64,000 nucleotides of DNA, taken from contig BDGG01000008.1 of assembly GCA_001949185.1 (NCBI GenBank), forward strand, positions 1,237,648-1,301,647, in the 5' to 3' direction. Made by a program: the position numbers and the translations under genes. Source of the DNA: Ramazzottius varieornatus. Lineage: Eukaryota; Tardigrada; Eutardigrada; Parachela; Ramazzottiidae. Below the pieces are notes generated by a model. The model searched no databases. It was given only the letters and a program-made list of their open reading frames with translations, and was not told the origin of the DNA. Position 1 is the stretch's first letter; each line of letters opens with the position of its first letter. Below are positions 39,009 through 51,160 of the stretch, one piece after another.

Positions 39009-42000
39009 TCATGTACTAGACTGCGGAAGGCTTCCGTTTTGTGATTCTTGGTTTGTCAGCGCCAGCGACGATAAAGATACAATGCTAGCTGGTTCGTGCG
39101 GTATTTCACCGGCATGCGGCTCCACAGAGACCCTTCGTGCAGAGTCCTTGTCAACACTTGCTCCCGCTAGATTTCTCTTCTTCTTTGGTATGTACGCGCA
39201 AACTTCCTTCTCGATGTGGAAGGTAAAGCCGTCCTTTCCAAGAAGCCAGTACGTCGGCATCGCGTCCTTTCCCTGCACAAATAGAATTTCTCCACTTCAG
39301 TCAAGCATCATAACCAATAATCCATGCAGGAAATAATTTAGTCGACAGACATGTGACTACCGGACAGACATCGTCAAGAACGCATTAGCCAAAGCTTAAC
39401 GTACTTTCACTTCCGTCTTGCCGCGGTATTGACAGTCATAACCGCCCAGATCGTCCAGGATATCCTTCGAGGACTGACTCAGGTGGATCATCAGCTCTAA
39501 AAAAGCGGCAAAGTCATAAAATACGTCCAATATCTTTCAGAATTTATAGCGACTTCGTAAGTACCTTTTCCAGTCGATTCCTGCGAAAGAAGATCACAGT
39601 TTACAGCAAAATTTCTCAGTTTCATCGCAAGGCCAACTTACCATTCGGCTGGCGGTATTCACAGCATCTCCGAATCTGTGAATGCAAATTTTATCAATAT
39701 TGACAGCACTTCCCGGCAGACCGCTAGAATCTACCCTCCTTCTCACCACTTACAGGCAATACCGAGGCATGCGAAGACCTATAAAGGAATCAAATTGCCA
39801 TCAAGACAAAGCAGCGTAGTGACATCAGGAGGAAGCAAGAGATAAGCTGTAACGACTTCAATTGGTGGAACGCTATGTGGAGCATACCCACAATACCGGC
39901 CATGACGGTGCCGGTATGAAAGCCGATCCTCAATAACAGCTTTTCATCTGGCATGTGGGGTATCTGGAAGTCCCGAATCAAGTGCTGCAGATCGAGGGCC
40001 AAAGTGGCAATCTCGCCTACAAGCCAAAGCGACGTCAACAATATGCGGTCTCATCATCGCAGTTCCGGGAAGAAAGCCGAAAGTAATATACTAGACTTAA
40101 ATATCGACAGAGCTCGAAGATATATTGTACTGTAGTGCTACCAAATTATCGCGCACTCAACCACGTGAACAGTAAATGATGCCCGCTGACAGCCAGCGAG
40201 GCTAAACTGATAACATCTGATCACACCGGACAGCGATGACTCATCACGTGGTTCAGTGCGCGATAATTTGGTAGCACTACAGTACTATTTTTTAAGTCAT
40301 ATCAGAAGACCTGATAGTAAATTTCAGGATATTTACCTGCGTGTCTTAAACCGTTTCTGCGAGGCAGTCCTGAGACCATCATGTATGCATCGCCTACAAG
40401 AAAATTGAAAATGGAAAGCAGAATTAGGACGCCGCGAAAGAGCGGAACATGATCGCTACCGCGGGTGGCGCATCTTTCCCTTGTTATTGGCCGAATGTAT
40501 GCGCCACCAGGGAAAACGATCATGGAGTCATTTGCCGACATCCCGACTATAACAACCCCGAGAAAACCCGATCAATCAAACGAATAAGGAAGTATGAAAT
40601 GAGGACTTACCGATTGTTTCTACTTTGTAGACGTCATAGATATCTATTCGATCGTCGAATCTAATTACATAAATTACACAGAGGTAATAATTATATCATT
40701 GAACGAACTGGAGAACCGATCCGTAAACGTGAAGGAGTTTTCCTTACTTTGTGTAAAGAGAGTTCAATAAATTGACCACCTGGAAAGAAATACCAAACCG
40801 TTACGAATCAACTCCCTCGTACTCCGAGTTTCAATGGAAAAGGCGAATTTTGTATGACATATGAGACGTCGGCAAATGAACTACGCCAGATCGTTTCGTC
40901 AAGGGGGCAAAATTCCATTGGTATTAGCTGTAAGTGTGCGCCGCTTGAGAAAACGATTTGGTTCATTGCTTTTGCGCAGTTCCCATACGTGCTTCACGCG
41001 TCAGAAAAATAAAGCCATGTGCCGTAACCTGTTACCTAATATTTACATTTAAAAAGCACTTGACAAACCTCTCCAGGACTGGATGCGGCGGAGATCCGCG
41101 TGAATCCTACGATATCGGAGAAATAGACCGTAACGGAGTCGAAGGTCTCCGGCTGGATGGGAACGTTGTCCAACAACGCCCGCGCGACTGATTCGGGGTA
41201 CAAAAGACCTAGCAGTTCTTCTGCTCGCTGATACCGAAGCAGGATCGCGTTGTTCTTGTCAGCGGACTCTGAGAGCTGTTGGTCGATCTTACGGCCATGT
41301 GACTGGGTTCGTCGCCAGTAGAGGTGATAGAGGGCAGGTAGAACGACCAGAACGATGAGAAACAGCAAGACGACTCGGACAATACTACCGGCACCGGCGT
41401 ACCTCTCACGCTGAAGGTTCTCTAACTGGCAAGCGTGGAGGAGCTGTTCTTTGCTTCGGAGGTTCTGGATAAGGGATGGCAGAACCGTAAAACTGGAGTT
41501 CTCCGAGTCGGTTTGAGAAGGAAGAATGGTGCCGTTTCCGAAGAGCGCTTTTGATCTTTCCGAGACGAACCCGTGAAAATGATCTACAAAGTATTCAATC
41601 AGCGCAGGTATTTTTTCACCGAAAAAGGCACATGGCATAACATCGTTTCCAAATCCGAAAATGAGAACTCAAAAGAAATTCAAAATATTGGATGATCAAG
41701 ATGGGAAGTGGGTAAACCATTAAACCTGCTTATTTCCCAAGTGGCGCACACTTTCAGTCAACGCCAATTATAGAGTGCGCCACTTGAAATATTGATCTGG
41801 CTTGATACATTTTCCCATGTCCCAGATATCTTTTGAAATTTCTGATTGCCGGGAGAAACCATGAAAAATTTTCAACAACAAGTGAAAGCTGGATCGCTTT
41901 TCAAGTTTACCGAGCATTCGTTTGAAGCTGTCCAGCCATTCGATATAGTGGGGAAAACAACAAGGATGTGCCGTATCGGATGACATGTTGGAAATCCGAC

Positions 42001-43573
42001 AAGAAGGCTGCAAACTCCTATCAGCTAGGTCGATTCCCAAGTCGAGAAGGACTGATAGCCAGAAAGTTAACAATTCACGGTAATCGGGGCTAACTGCCGG
42101 GATCACAGAGTTGGTGTGGAGCATGTGGGCTACAGCAGCAAAAGTGTATGACTGATTAGGGAACTGAGAGCTCGGCACCGATGATGGCCAACGAGTTGAC
42201 GACCCTTGAGACTCTGACGGGCACTTGACAGGGAAGGTAGTGGGGAGATGGCCAGATGTTGAATTGCTGCTGGACCTGTGAGGGCTCAAAAAGAGACTGC
42301 GTACTAAACGCGGCGTAAACGGGAAGTGTCAACATGGAAAGAGCCAGCAAGGTACTAAGTGCAAATCATGATATCCGGCAGTGATCCTCCGCGCCCAACG
42401 CTGTTTATACAGGATTAGCAGGAAACCGTGGGACTAACTTCGTCTGCTAGATTTCATCAACTCGTTCCGGGCGGGTTCATGCCTGTCCTGTCTCCTATCG
42501 ATAACGTCTGAAAGCTTTACCAACTTCAAACATTTTAGTGTTGGATTTATTGCTTATTCCTTAGTTTAGTTTATGTTAATGTGTTGATGTGTTAATGCAT
42601 CTAATGTGATTCGATCTTATCCAAATTGATTTTACACCCGGATGATGATTTAGACACTTCCAGCTCTGTTTAGTTGAAAAATCGAATTCAGTTGGAGTTC
42701 TGTCCGTAGTAAAAAAATCGAATTGTGAAGATGCCAGAGATAACTTTGGTTTGATGCCAGCAAACGAATGTTCAATCGAAAAGACTACAAAGATAACCCC
42801 CACAGTGTCTCGCGTTGGTTAATCGAGAGCAGTAGAGCTTTGTGGCAAGCGGATTGCGTGGCTACTCACGATCCCTTTGAAAAACTTACTCATGCAAATA
42901 ATCCACATTACTTCCGGGTAACTTTCCTCTTGCCCCCCGCATTTCCACGGAAACGCTAGAACATCAGCTCATGGAGCCTCCCAGAAGAGTAATTAAGCCG
43001 ACGATCTATGACTTGCACTTGGACCCACCAACAAAAGAAGAGAAAAACGGGAGAAAAACTCACTAACCTGGCCTCATGACCAGGTTGCGTGTGGGGGAGA
43101 AGACTCCATTGCAGCTGATCCAGCACAGTCGTCCTGGCACAATACATGTTGACGGCGACCTCTTCTGCCTCCACTAGTCGACCACGTAAGGAAGAGTAAT
43201 CCAGGACAACAAACAGGACCTCAATTAACATGACAATGATAACTAGAATTAATGACGTGAGGGGAAGTGCAAAAGAGCCGAGTTTAATGGGCTGACAATT
43301 CTGGCTTTTAGCACAAGGGGCACAAGGCCACTTAGATGATGTGCGGAACACAGCTCGTGTGATGCAGTTGAGTCTCCAGGGTTTGCGGACAGTGGCCAGC
43401 GGTAGATCGCTGTGGACTGGTAGAATTGAAGCCTTCCTACGTTTGAACATGGTAGTAAAACCTCGAAGAACCATTGGGCGGACTTTCAGGAGCATGTCAC
43501 GAGGACATGCAGAAGCAGTGAGAACTTGGGTGTCCGAGTCGCTTGTCCAGCATAGACAGTCTGGTGGAACCAT
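39009..43573 (-). CDS. Membrane guanylate cyclase without kinase-homology domain, NIT-GC-like
   Basis: About a dozen minus-strand exons from ATG 43573. A cytosolic N-terminus (~110 residues) leads to TM1 (LPLTSLILVIIVMLIEVLFV), an ectodomain spanning roughly 42.3-41.45 kb, TM2 (VVLLFLIVLVVLPALYHLYW), a short coiled coil, and a class III cyclase domain: LLYPESVARALL, YFSDIVGFT (metal-binding Asp), KVETIGDAYMMVSGLP (guanine-selecting Glu), FHTGTVMAGIVG, YCLFGDAVNTASRM (guanine-type Cys, catalytic Asn and Arg). The tail ends with a Ser-rich segment. There is no kinase-homology domain; an ectodomain between two membrane helices is the layout of NIT-domain cyclases. The exact ectodomain exons, and hence the NIT assignment, are unsure. 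Introns carry family A MITEs (40.4, 40.9, 41.7 kb) and a TA MITE. Confidence 0.8.
40131..40282. mobile_element. 152-bp MITE with TA duplication in cyclase intron
   Basis: Nearly perfect inverted arms of about 40 bases start CTGTAGTGCTACCAAATTAT, continue CGCGCACT and end CACGTGA. TA lies on both sides (40129-40130 and 40283-40284). Confidence 0.85.
40436..40550. mobile_element. MITE family A copy in cyclase intron
   Basis: Blocks GGGTGGCGCATC, GTATGCGCCACCAGGG, AACGATCATGGAGTCATTTG and CCGACATCCC. Confidence 0.8.
40860..40982. mobile_element. MITE family A copy in cyclase intron
   Basis: Outer GACGTCGGCAAATGAACT, CCAGATCGTTT, then GTGTGCGCCGCTTGAG and AACGATTTGGTTCATTGC. The left arm is partly decayed. 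Confidence 0.75.
41702..41823. mobile_element. MITE family A copy in cyclase intron
   Basis: Blocks TTTCCCAAGTGGCGCACAC, GTGCGCCACTTGAAA, GATCTGGCTTGATAC and ATTTTCCCATGTCCCA. Confidence 0.8.
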
Positions 43574-44899
43574 GATAAGATAACCATACTAGGATGTCGG
43601 GTTGGTTTTCGGCTCCACACTTCCTGTGAGAACAAAGGTCGCGTTAGCAGTCTGATCGTTCTGGCACTGTTCAAAAGACGTTAGCGTACACTAATTCTCA
43701 TGTAATACTAATAAGATGCAGCAGGGTTCCAAGAACGGAAAGACTTGGGCGGACACAGAAATGTAAAGGTTTAGACAAAACTTTCGTCGATCGAAGCTAT
43801 CTGTTGTCGTCGGACCGGAACGCAACAAAGCCAACATAAGATTTAACAACGAACATGGAAATGGCCTTAACGACAACCAGCACTTATAGCGCGCGCGACC
43901 TGCACGAAGGTGCCATCCCACCTTGTCGGCGCTGGTTGCAGAATATTAAAGGAAGCAGATGATACCATTGGACATCTCGTTGATATTACTGAACACTCAC
44001 AGTAAGAAGCTTCCGGGAAGGTCCACAGGCACAGACATGATGGCTTATCATACACCCACTCGCCCTTGAATTCGTACAGGTACGCCCTACAGGATAACTT
44101 ACAGAAGTCCCATGACCCACGTAGAGAGTCACTTACTCAAAGTGCGCTCAAGGAAAGATCGCATTTGACGGCGCATGTTCCGGCTGTTCTGTCGATATGA
44201 AAGTTAACCTTTGTACCAAGAACATGACGAAGACCCAGAGAGGATCTCGAACCTAAGTTAGAACTGGAGTGAGACACCTGGAAGTCTCTTCCTGCTGCCC
44301 GCCTAATCCCAGCGGAAATACTTGCTACGCACTGCTGGATCAGATCACGCACCGCTTGATTCCCTTGTCGACCAGTAGCTAATTACGAACGAAAAAGACT
44401 TCCCAAGGCATCATGCGTGCACACTTTGTAAAGTTTACCGTCTGTATGTACGCACAAGCTTTGTGGATCCACTTGGAACTCGGAACGTCCGGAAGGATCT
44501 ATCCACCACTGGTTCGAGTCAGCAAGCCATATGTGCCTGCTGTCATTAGCTCGAAATAGATCCAGCGGGGAAAAAGTGCTTTTCTTCTGCCTTTGAAGCT
44601 TAATGTAGGCTGATCTCAGCACGACATGGTACCTTGTGAACAATCCGGTGAACTACGCCTATGTTCCTACTTCCGAACAATTCGATACATCTTCTTTAAT
44701 CTGAAAAATCCGTAATTGCACTCCTGGATCCACCACACCCTTGAACAAGTTCAAACCATTACATCAAACAACGCCTGATTGAGACACATCAATATCTTCC
44801 ATTAGAGTTATATCAACAACATCGATGTACTATGGATCTATGCACTATTTACGTACTGTAGTGGTGTCTGTAGTACCCTACTGTAGAGCAGAGGAGCAC
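43574..44899. other. No recognised gene; possible small Cys-rich minus-strand exons
   Basis: Minus-strand frames at 44383-44643 and 44137-44352 and an exon-like piece near 44085-43990 have protein-like composition. The last reads CKLSCRAYLYEFKG then SCLCLW, with CxxxC and CxC spacing like a small disulfide peptide. A 50-base GT-AG intron (about 44077-44126) could join two of them, but the upstream frame stops just before the donor. I cannot build an intact gene. Confidence 0.35.
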
Positions 44900-45322
44900 C
44901 TATCTGTTATCCGTCGCGCTTCCCGAACCCGCTAGCGCCTTAAAGGGCCATTGCCACTGGTTCTCCGGAGCTGTGGCGACCAGTGGTTCCCACGGTCTCC
45001 AGTTCAGCATACTGCGGGCGAGTTCCAGTTCGTTATCAGCTTGGAGGATGACTTCTTCCAGTAGGCCTGCGTTGATCTTCTGCTCTAACTGGACGGGGTC
45101 CTTGTACTTTTCCACCATCTCCAGACGTTCTCTCACCACCGCTTCCGCAGACTGACGGTAGACTGATTCCTGAGGCATCTGCTGAAGGGCGCGAAGTGTT
45201 CGGGAGTACGACTGCTTCAATAGGCGATGTGCTTGTTCTTGCACCGGAAGTCCAGTTAGGCCTGTCGTCCGGAAGGCGTGAGCTACCATGCGCGGTCCTG
45301 TACCTCCTAGTGATGCAGCCAT
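44900..45322 (-). CDS. NDUFA5: NADH dehydrogenase 1 alpha subcomplex subunit 5
   Basis: Single minus-strand exon, 140 residues (human 116, with an N-terminal extension of about 15 here). The match is continuous: TTGLTGLPVQEQAHRLLKQS, then GLLEEVILQADNELELARSM and WEPLVATAPENQWQWPF (human QLEEVILQAEHELNLARKM, WEPLVEEPPADQWKWP). It is an accessory subunit of the matrix arm of respiratory complex I. The ATG at 45322 is preceded by an AG acceptor-like site, so a 5' UTR intron is possible; the Met at MVAHAF is an alternative start. TAF2 is transcribed divergently from about 500 bases away. Confidence 0.95.
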   Translation of the reverse strand: MAASLGGTGPRMVAHAFRTTGLTGLPVQEQAHRLLKQSYSRTLRALQQMPQESVYRQSAEAVVRERLEMVEKYKDPVQLEQKINAGLLEEVILQADNELELARSMLNWRPWEPLVATAPENQWQWPFKALAGSGSATDNR

Positions 45323-45821
45323 CCTTGCGAATGTCCTGTAAGGAAATAAATAAGAACACAAACGACCACACAGTTTCCAGAGTCGGGAATGGGGAAACAG
45401 TCAAAACGTGCCTTTTTAATTCAGAACAATAGCAGGGAAAAAGTCGAGACATTGCGATAAATAGCAGCAGACTAGATTCGCATGGCGTATGGCTGATTGC
45501 CATGCTTGATTTGGGGACAAAGATCATTAACCGAGTTTTTTCCCCGCGATAGTCGTGGCGAAAGGATTTGGAAATCGGGAATCCGTCTTAGAAGTTCGAT
45601 GAGTTCGATCTCGACGTACGCTCGACAGTTTTCCGTGATTCAGTGACCAGCAGCACGCCATATGGAGAAGACTAACCATCGCGCGTGAAGTTGGTAATCG
45701 GTTTGTGGACTGCGCGTCAAACGGTTATTGTACTCGTACAGTCGTACTTCCGGAACGATGCTACTCGGGTCGAGTTAACTGTGTTTTCGCCATCAGCACT
45801 GGTTTGCGGTCTGTTTCAAAC

Positions 45822-48800
45822 ATGGACAGAGACAGAAGTCCAGAGAAGAGTCCGAAGAAAGGAGCGGTCCTAAAATCGCGTCCTTTTCGCCTGTAAGTCA
45901 TTATGCAAACGGTGATAGTCTCGATTCTCGAACTGCTCCTATTCTTTTTTAGACTCCATCAACTTATTTCCATAACGCATATCGACTTCAACGCAAAGCG
46001 GATAGTTGCCTACACAGAACTTCAGATAAAGCTATTATCACCGGACACGAGGAATATCCGTCTAAACTGCAAGCAGTGCAAGATATTCGGTGTGACCATC
46101 GACGATGAGATCGACGCGGAATTCAGCCTTGTCGACCCTACTCTGGACATCTGCCAGGTACTTCTTAACCAAATTTATTGATGGACTATTAAAAATTCTG
46201 TGAAAATATTCCGCTTATTCCGTTGAGCAGACCGAAACTGGGAGGTAGCAAACAAAAGACCTCACTTTTCACGCACTTGCATACAGGTGGCTTTATGTTG
46301 ACAACGAGACGCAAGTATGCAGGTACATGAAACTGGAAGAGCTGGCTGCTGACTCGTTTGGTTTGCAGTGTTGGGTTTACTTCCGGTACGCTAATCATCT
46401 CGGTTTCGCTTTTCACTCTTAGGGAGAGAAGAAAAAGAAAAATCTTGACTTCTTCTCCAACCAAAACGCGACATTATCCAAACTAACCAGTGCTGATCGA
46501 GGAGAAGGCGAGCTGACCATTACGCTCCCTACTCGACCTCGCAGTCCTTCCCTTACGTCTCTCCACAACTCCGTCACCACTCGAAGTCACAGCGGGGATA
46601 TCGTCAAGCTCGGTGTCGAGTTCGTGGTCGAGAACCCCCAAGCTGGGTTGTACTTCGTTCTTCCAGCCTCGGAAGATGACAAGAAGAAGGGACCCTCTGC
46701 TAAGAAATCCCTCGCAGAACGTGGATGCTACCTCTTTTCCGGAGGACCCGAAAACTCTTCGAGGCTATGGTTCCCGTGTGTCGATTCGTATGCGGAGTCT
46801 TGTCCGTGGAATATCGAAATCACGGTCGACAAAGACCTTACTGCGGTTTCCTGCGGACAGTTGTTATCGACCGCACTCACACCAGATGATACGCACAAAG
46901 TTTTTAGTTATGAGTTAACGATACCAACATGCGCTTCTCACATCGCCATTGCTGTCGGGTAAATTACCTCGCTCTGGAATAATTCCTATTGTATAATTTG
47001 ATTAATGTTACTTTGGTATTTTCAGACCTTTCGAAGTCTTCACGGATCCGAACATGAACGAGATGGTTCATTACTGCCTTCCCAGGTTACTTCCTTCGAT
47101 GAAACATGCTACGAGCTACGTCCACCAAGTCTTCGAGTTCTGTGAAGAGTATTTGAGCGATCGGTATCCATACAGTATCTATCGCCAAGGTATGTTACAC
47201 CTGCATACATGAGATCGTAGGTAAGTCATCGGTCGGAAGTATGCATGTTTGTGAAAAATTCTTTTGTGCTTTCTGTAGTGTTTGTGGACCAGACCTTCGT
47301 GGACCTGGCTTCCTACGCCACCCTTAGCATCATTAATTGCAAGTACCTCTCACCCAAGCACATTATCGACACACACATTCTGTCTCGAAGTATTATGGCC
47401 AGAGGTGTGTGCCAGCAGTTCTTTACCTGCTACCTCCGACCTGGTTCCTGGGACGACACCTGGATCGCCTACGGTATTTCTTCCTACCTTCACGGCCTCT
47501 GGTACAGAAAATACTTTGGTAACAACGAGCACCGTTACCAAATCTACCAACAGATGAGCCAAGTTACGACGTTCGAACGCCAGCAACGCCCGATAGTCTT
47601 GGTGAGTAAAAGATGCACAAACTTAGCAAATATTGAACGGGGAAAATTTCTAAATAGTTTGTTTCATCTAGGAAAACAAACAAAGTCTGAAGAAAGTACT
47701 ACTGAAAAATGATTTTATTTTCCAGGTTTCTCCCAAAGAAGCCTTCTACGTCAACCAGAACTTTCATTTCCAGCCACTGTTCCCGCAAACGTGCTCAGAA
47801 GAGTATAACAACATGCGAGCGTTAAAGGCGCATTTGGTAGTAAGGATGCTGGAAGATAGGATAGGACAACAGGCGTTGGCGCAAGTCTTTAACAAGATGT
47901 TGACACTGGCGGCTAGCTTCGCTGCGTCGAAGGAATACGAAGCTTGGAGTGGCCTGCTGTTAACTACGGAAGATTTTCTTAAGGGGATCAATACGGTCAC
48001 GGTAAAAGATATCCAGCCGTTCTTCCAGAAGTGGGTGAATTCCGGAGGACACGCGAGATTCAAAGCGAGGTTCGGTTATAACCGAAAGAAAAATACGGTC
48101 GAGCTGGGGCTCGAACAGGAAGTCTCCAGTAAGTGGACCTTGTAGAAATCAACAGCCACCCTCGCTCTGGATGACACAGCAGTTTACCAGCAGCCGGAAT
48201 TTGCGCAAAAGGTTGTGTTGACCGTACCGCCTGCCATACTGACGCTATTTTCTGTTCTAGCCAAAAACTGCATCCCCTACGCCGGTCCATTTCCCCTTTC
48301 TGTTCAAGAATTGGATGGTGCGACCAAGCACATTGTTCTGGTAGAAGAAAACACGACGAAGTACGATGTGGTGTGTCACTCGAAGACTAGAAGACACAAG
48401 AAGAAGAGGACGCCAATTTGGACAGGCGAGGAAATGGACATCGACCTGAACGACGCCGATCCGGACTGTCCTGTCTTGTGGATAAAGTACGCGCATAGAA
48501 CCGACCAGTGGATGGTACGTTCTTTTCCACTTTGAGAACTAAATCATGCGATGATTCAGGCTGGACCCGGACTTGACGGTCATCCGAACGATCACGTTTG
48601 ACCAACCTGACTATCAGCTCCTCTTCCTGGTTCGCCATGAACGAGACATCGTAGCTCAGTTGGCCGGTATCGAAGCGCTGGATGCACTTCCCACTGCTGT
48701 CACGAAGACAGTTTTGAACGCAGTCTTCGAGAACGAAAAGTATTGCTTGTGAAACCGTACAATAAGCATTTCGAGATAGGATAGAACTACAAGCTCGGCA

Positions 48801-50885
48801 AACAAACGCGACCAGATCGTTTTCCCAAATGGCTCATCTTGTCGTGGTTTGGCTGGAAGTGTGCGAAATTTGTGAAAACGATCTGGTTGAGTTTTTCGCC
48901 AATGCCCAATTGTTTTCGATCTACCATTCCTAGTTCTGACGTACTAAATTTTGAATTATTTTCCAGGCAGTTTTACCGGGTGAGGTTAGCAGCTGCCGAA
49001 GCTCTCGTCAGCCTGACGAACAAGCTGACACAATCCGGAACTCCGTGGAGTAGTCCGCCACCTTTGTATCCGTTCTATAAGAGGCTTTTCTTCGTTCGCC
49101 TGCCGAACCTCGTGACAGCTGGAGTGCCGGTTACTAGCAATATCATCCAGCGAAACGACTTCCGGGACCTCGTAAAGTACTTCATCCAGAGGGAAGTTCC
49201 CGTCATCATGGCCAGACTACGCAACTCCAAGGGAGAATGTCCGACTGAGATCATCACGCTTCTTCTCGATATGTGGAAGTACAACGAGAACCGGAAGAAC
49301 TTCTACTCCGACTCGTATTACCGAGCTGCATTGGTAAGAGATTTGGAGAACTTCTCTGTGTAAAACTTTAGGATATTGCACATAGAAGGTGAATTTTTCA
49401 TGCTTCTGCATACTTTGGCGCAACATTATTTTTGTAGTCGGGTGTATGGAAGTTCGTGAGGGACATTCGGCGGTTTTGATTGTCTCTCCCAAGTTGAGCT
49501 ATTCTTTTTCAGATTGAGGCAGTTGGTGAAACCTTCACAGAATCCGCTGGAACACTGTCCATGTCCGACGATCCAAAAATCCAGTTCGAGCAACTTTCTA
49601 ACTTGACGAAGCTGAGCATGGAGAACGTCTTTCGTGCGTTGAACCACGAGAAGAAACTCCCTTCCCACCAGTACGTCATCACGATCGCATGCCTAAACGT
49701 CTTTCGTAAGATGCATCGTCTCGGTATCCTGCCTGTCGAATGGTGCGTCAGACTGTACAAAGAATACACCCACCCGATTCTCTACCGGGACGTTCGCATC
49801 GCTGCGTTCGGTCACTTGGCGGACCATCTGCACACCACGGCTAAGGTAGTTCCGGATCATGGGCTAATGGACTTTCTCCTGACAGCTGCACAGACCGACT
49901 TCGACTCGAGTGTCCGCCATGGTGTGCTGAGACATCTAATCGAAAAGCCACCCTTCACGATCGAGAATGCCAAACCGGAAGACTGTGCTCTAAGCTCGGT
50001 GGACTTGGTCGAGCGGCTGTGGAACTGGATGAACAGTGCCGAACCGTATGACTCGAGGATCAGATGTGACTTGGTCGATCTGTATTACAGGTAAATCCTA
50101 GATCTTTCCCTTGAGCGACGAGAAGTCAAGACGATACGCGTCTGTGTACCTGCATACAGGGTTCTCTGTACTCACAGTGGTATGCGGGTATGTAGGTTCG
50201 CGTCTTGTCCAGCGATGTCAGTACCTGCATACATGATATCGTTTAATCGTTATATGTCTCGGTGTGCAGGTTGGTGTCTCATCGGTTCAGGGACTTTTTA
50301 CTAGATGTTTAAGGATCTGAATGTGGATGGTTCTTCAGGTTGTATGGAAGGAAGAGACCAGCTCCTGTTCCGATGCCCATGTTGGGCATGACGTTGAATC
50401 TGAAGGATGGGAAGGCCACCTTGAGTGATGCGGTGAAGGAAGAATGTCAGCCAACGTCCTCGCCGGCACAAGCCAAGACTATGGAGGAACCATTCAGTGG
50501 GGAACCTGTGCCGCTCAATCACATTAACAATGGCAACGAAGTTTTGGCAGATGGCTTCTCTGGCTTTGATGAAAGCCGCGATGGTTCTTCGTTTGTGCCG
50601 TCGACTTCTAGAGGACACAAACGAAGCAGCGAACACGAGGTACGCCACCTTTTCAGCGTCCGCTTTCTGTACAGGTGAAACCCTTACTGACCTGTCGTTA
50701 TTGTGTAGGTGTCAACGAATTTGGCTGGCAACGCGAAGTCGCCGTCGATTAAGGAGGAGCGAGCTGACGGAGAAGAACACGAGCCATCACATCATAAGAA
50801 GAAAAAGAAACATAAGCACAAGCATAAGCACCATAAGAAACACAAGAGCCATGATCGGGACGACGAGCGTCCAGAAGTGTTATAA
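45822..50885 (+). CDS. TAF2: TFIID subunit TAF2
   Basis: Twelve exons (45822-45892, 45953-46157, 46423-46958, 47026-47189, 47279-47601, 47726-48128, 48261-48486, 48560-48739, 48967-49333, 49513-50090, 50339-50639, 50709-50885); all phases close to 1176 residues (human 1199). The N-terminal part is the M1-aminopeptidase-like fold ([40 protein letters not shown]) without a zinc-binding HExxH. Next comes [10 protein letters not shown] and [15 protein letters not shown], where human has IDPDMSVLRK and YERDVVAQ. The HEAT-like C-terminal part follows ([26 protein letters not shown]), and then a His/Lys-rich tail ([16 protein letters not shown]) as in other animals. TAF2 contacts the Initiator element within TFIID. 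An intron (48740-48966) holds a family A MITE. A likely poly(A) signal AATAAA lies at about 51053. Confidence 0.95.
48792..48909. mobile_element. MITE family A copy in TAF2 intron
   Basis: Blocks CGGCAAACAAACGCGACCAG, ATCGTTTTCCCAAATGGC, AACGATCTGGTTGAGTTTTT and CGCCAATGCCCAA. Confidence 0.8.
50150..50240. repeat. CCTGCATACA inverted/direct repeats (family B) in TAF2 intron
   Basis: GTACCTGCATACAGGG, GTATGCGGGTATGTAGGT and GTACCTGCATACATG lie within 90 bases. The same block occurs at 24351, 46280 and 47199. Confidence 0.6.
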
Positions 50886-51160
50886 CCGGCATTTTTATGG
50901 AAGTTGCTCTTTGTAAGTTGCATTGTAGCTGAACCTGTGATAGAACTTTTGACCTTCAGGCCGTGTATACCGGCTTTGTGTCTGGTTTAACCACTTGTCG
51001 CATATGATTTTGTTTTTTAGTCAGAGTTTATGCGAATCTTCTAAGCGGTAAAAATAAACAAGAACATCCATCTGGAGCTCTTATTTTCGATTTTGCCACG
51101 ATATAGGCGAGAAACTACTGAAATATTTCGTCGACTGCTTAATCGATTTATATTAGATGG

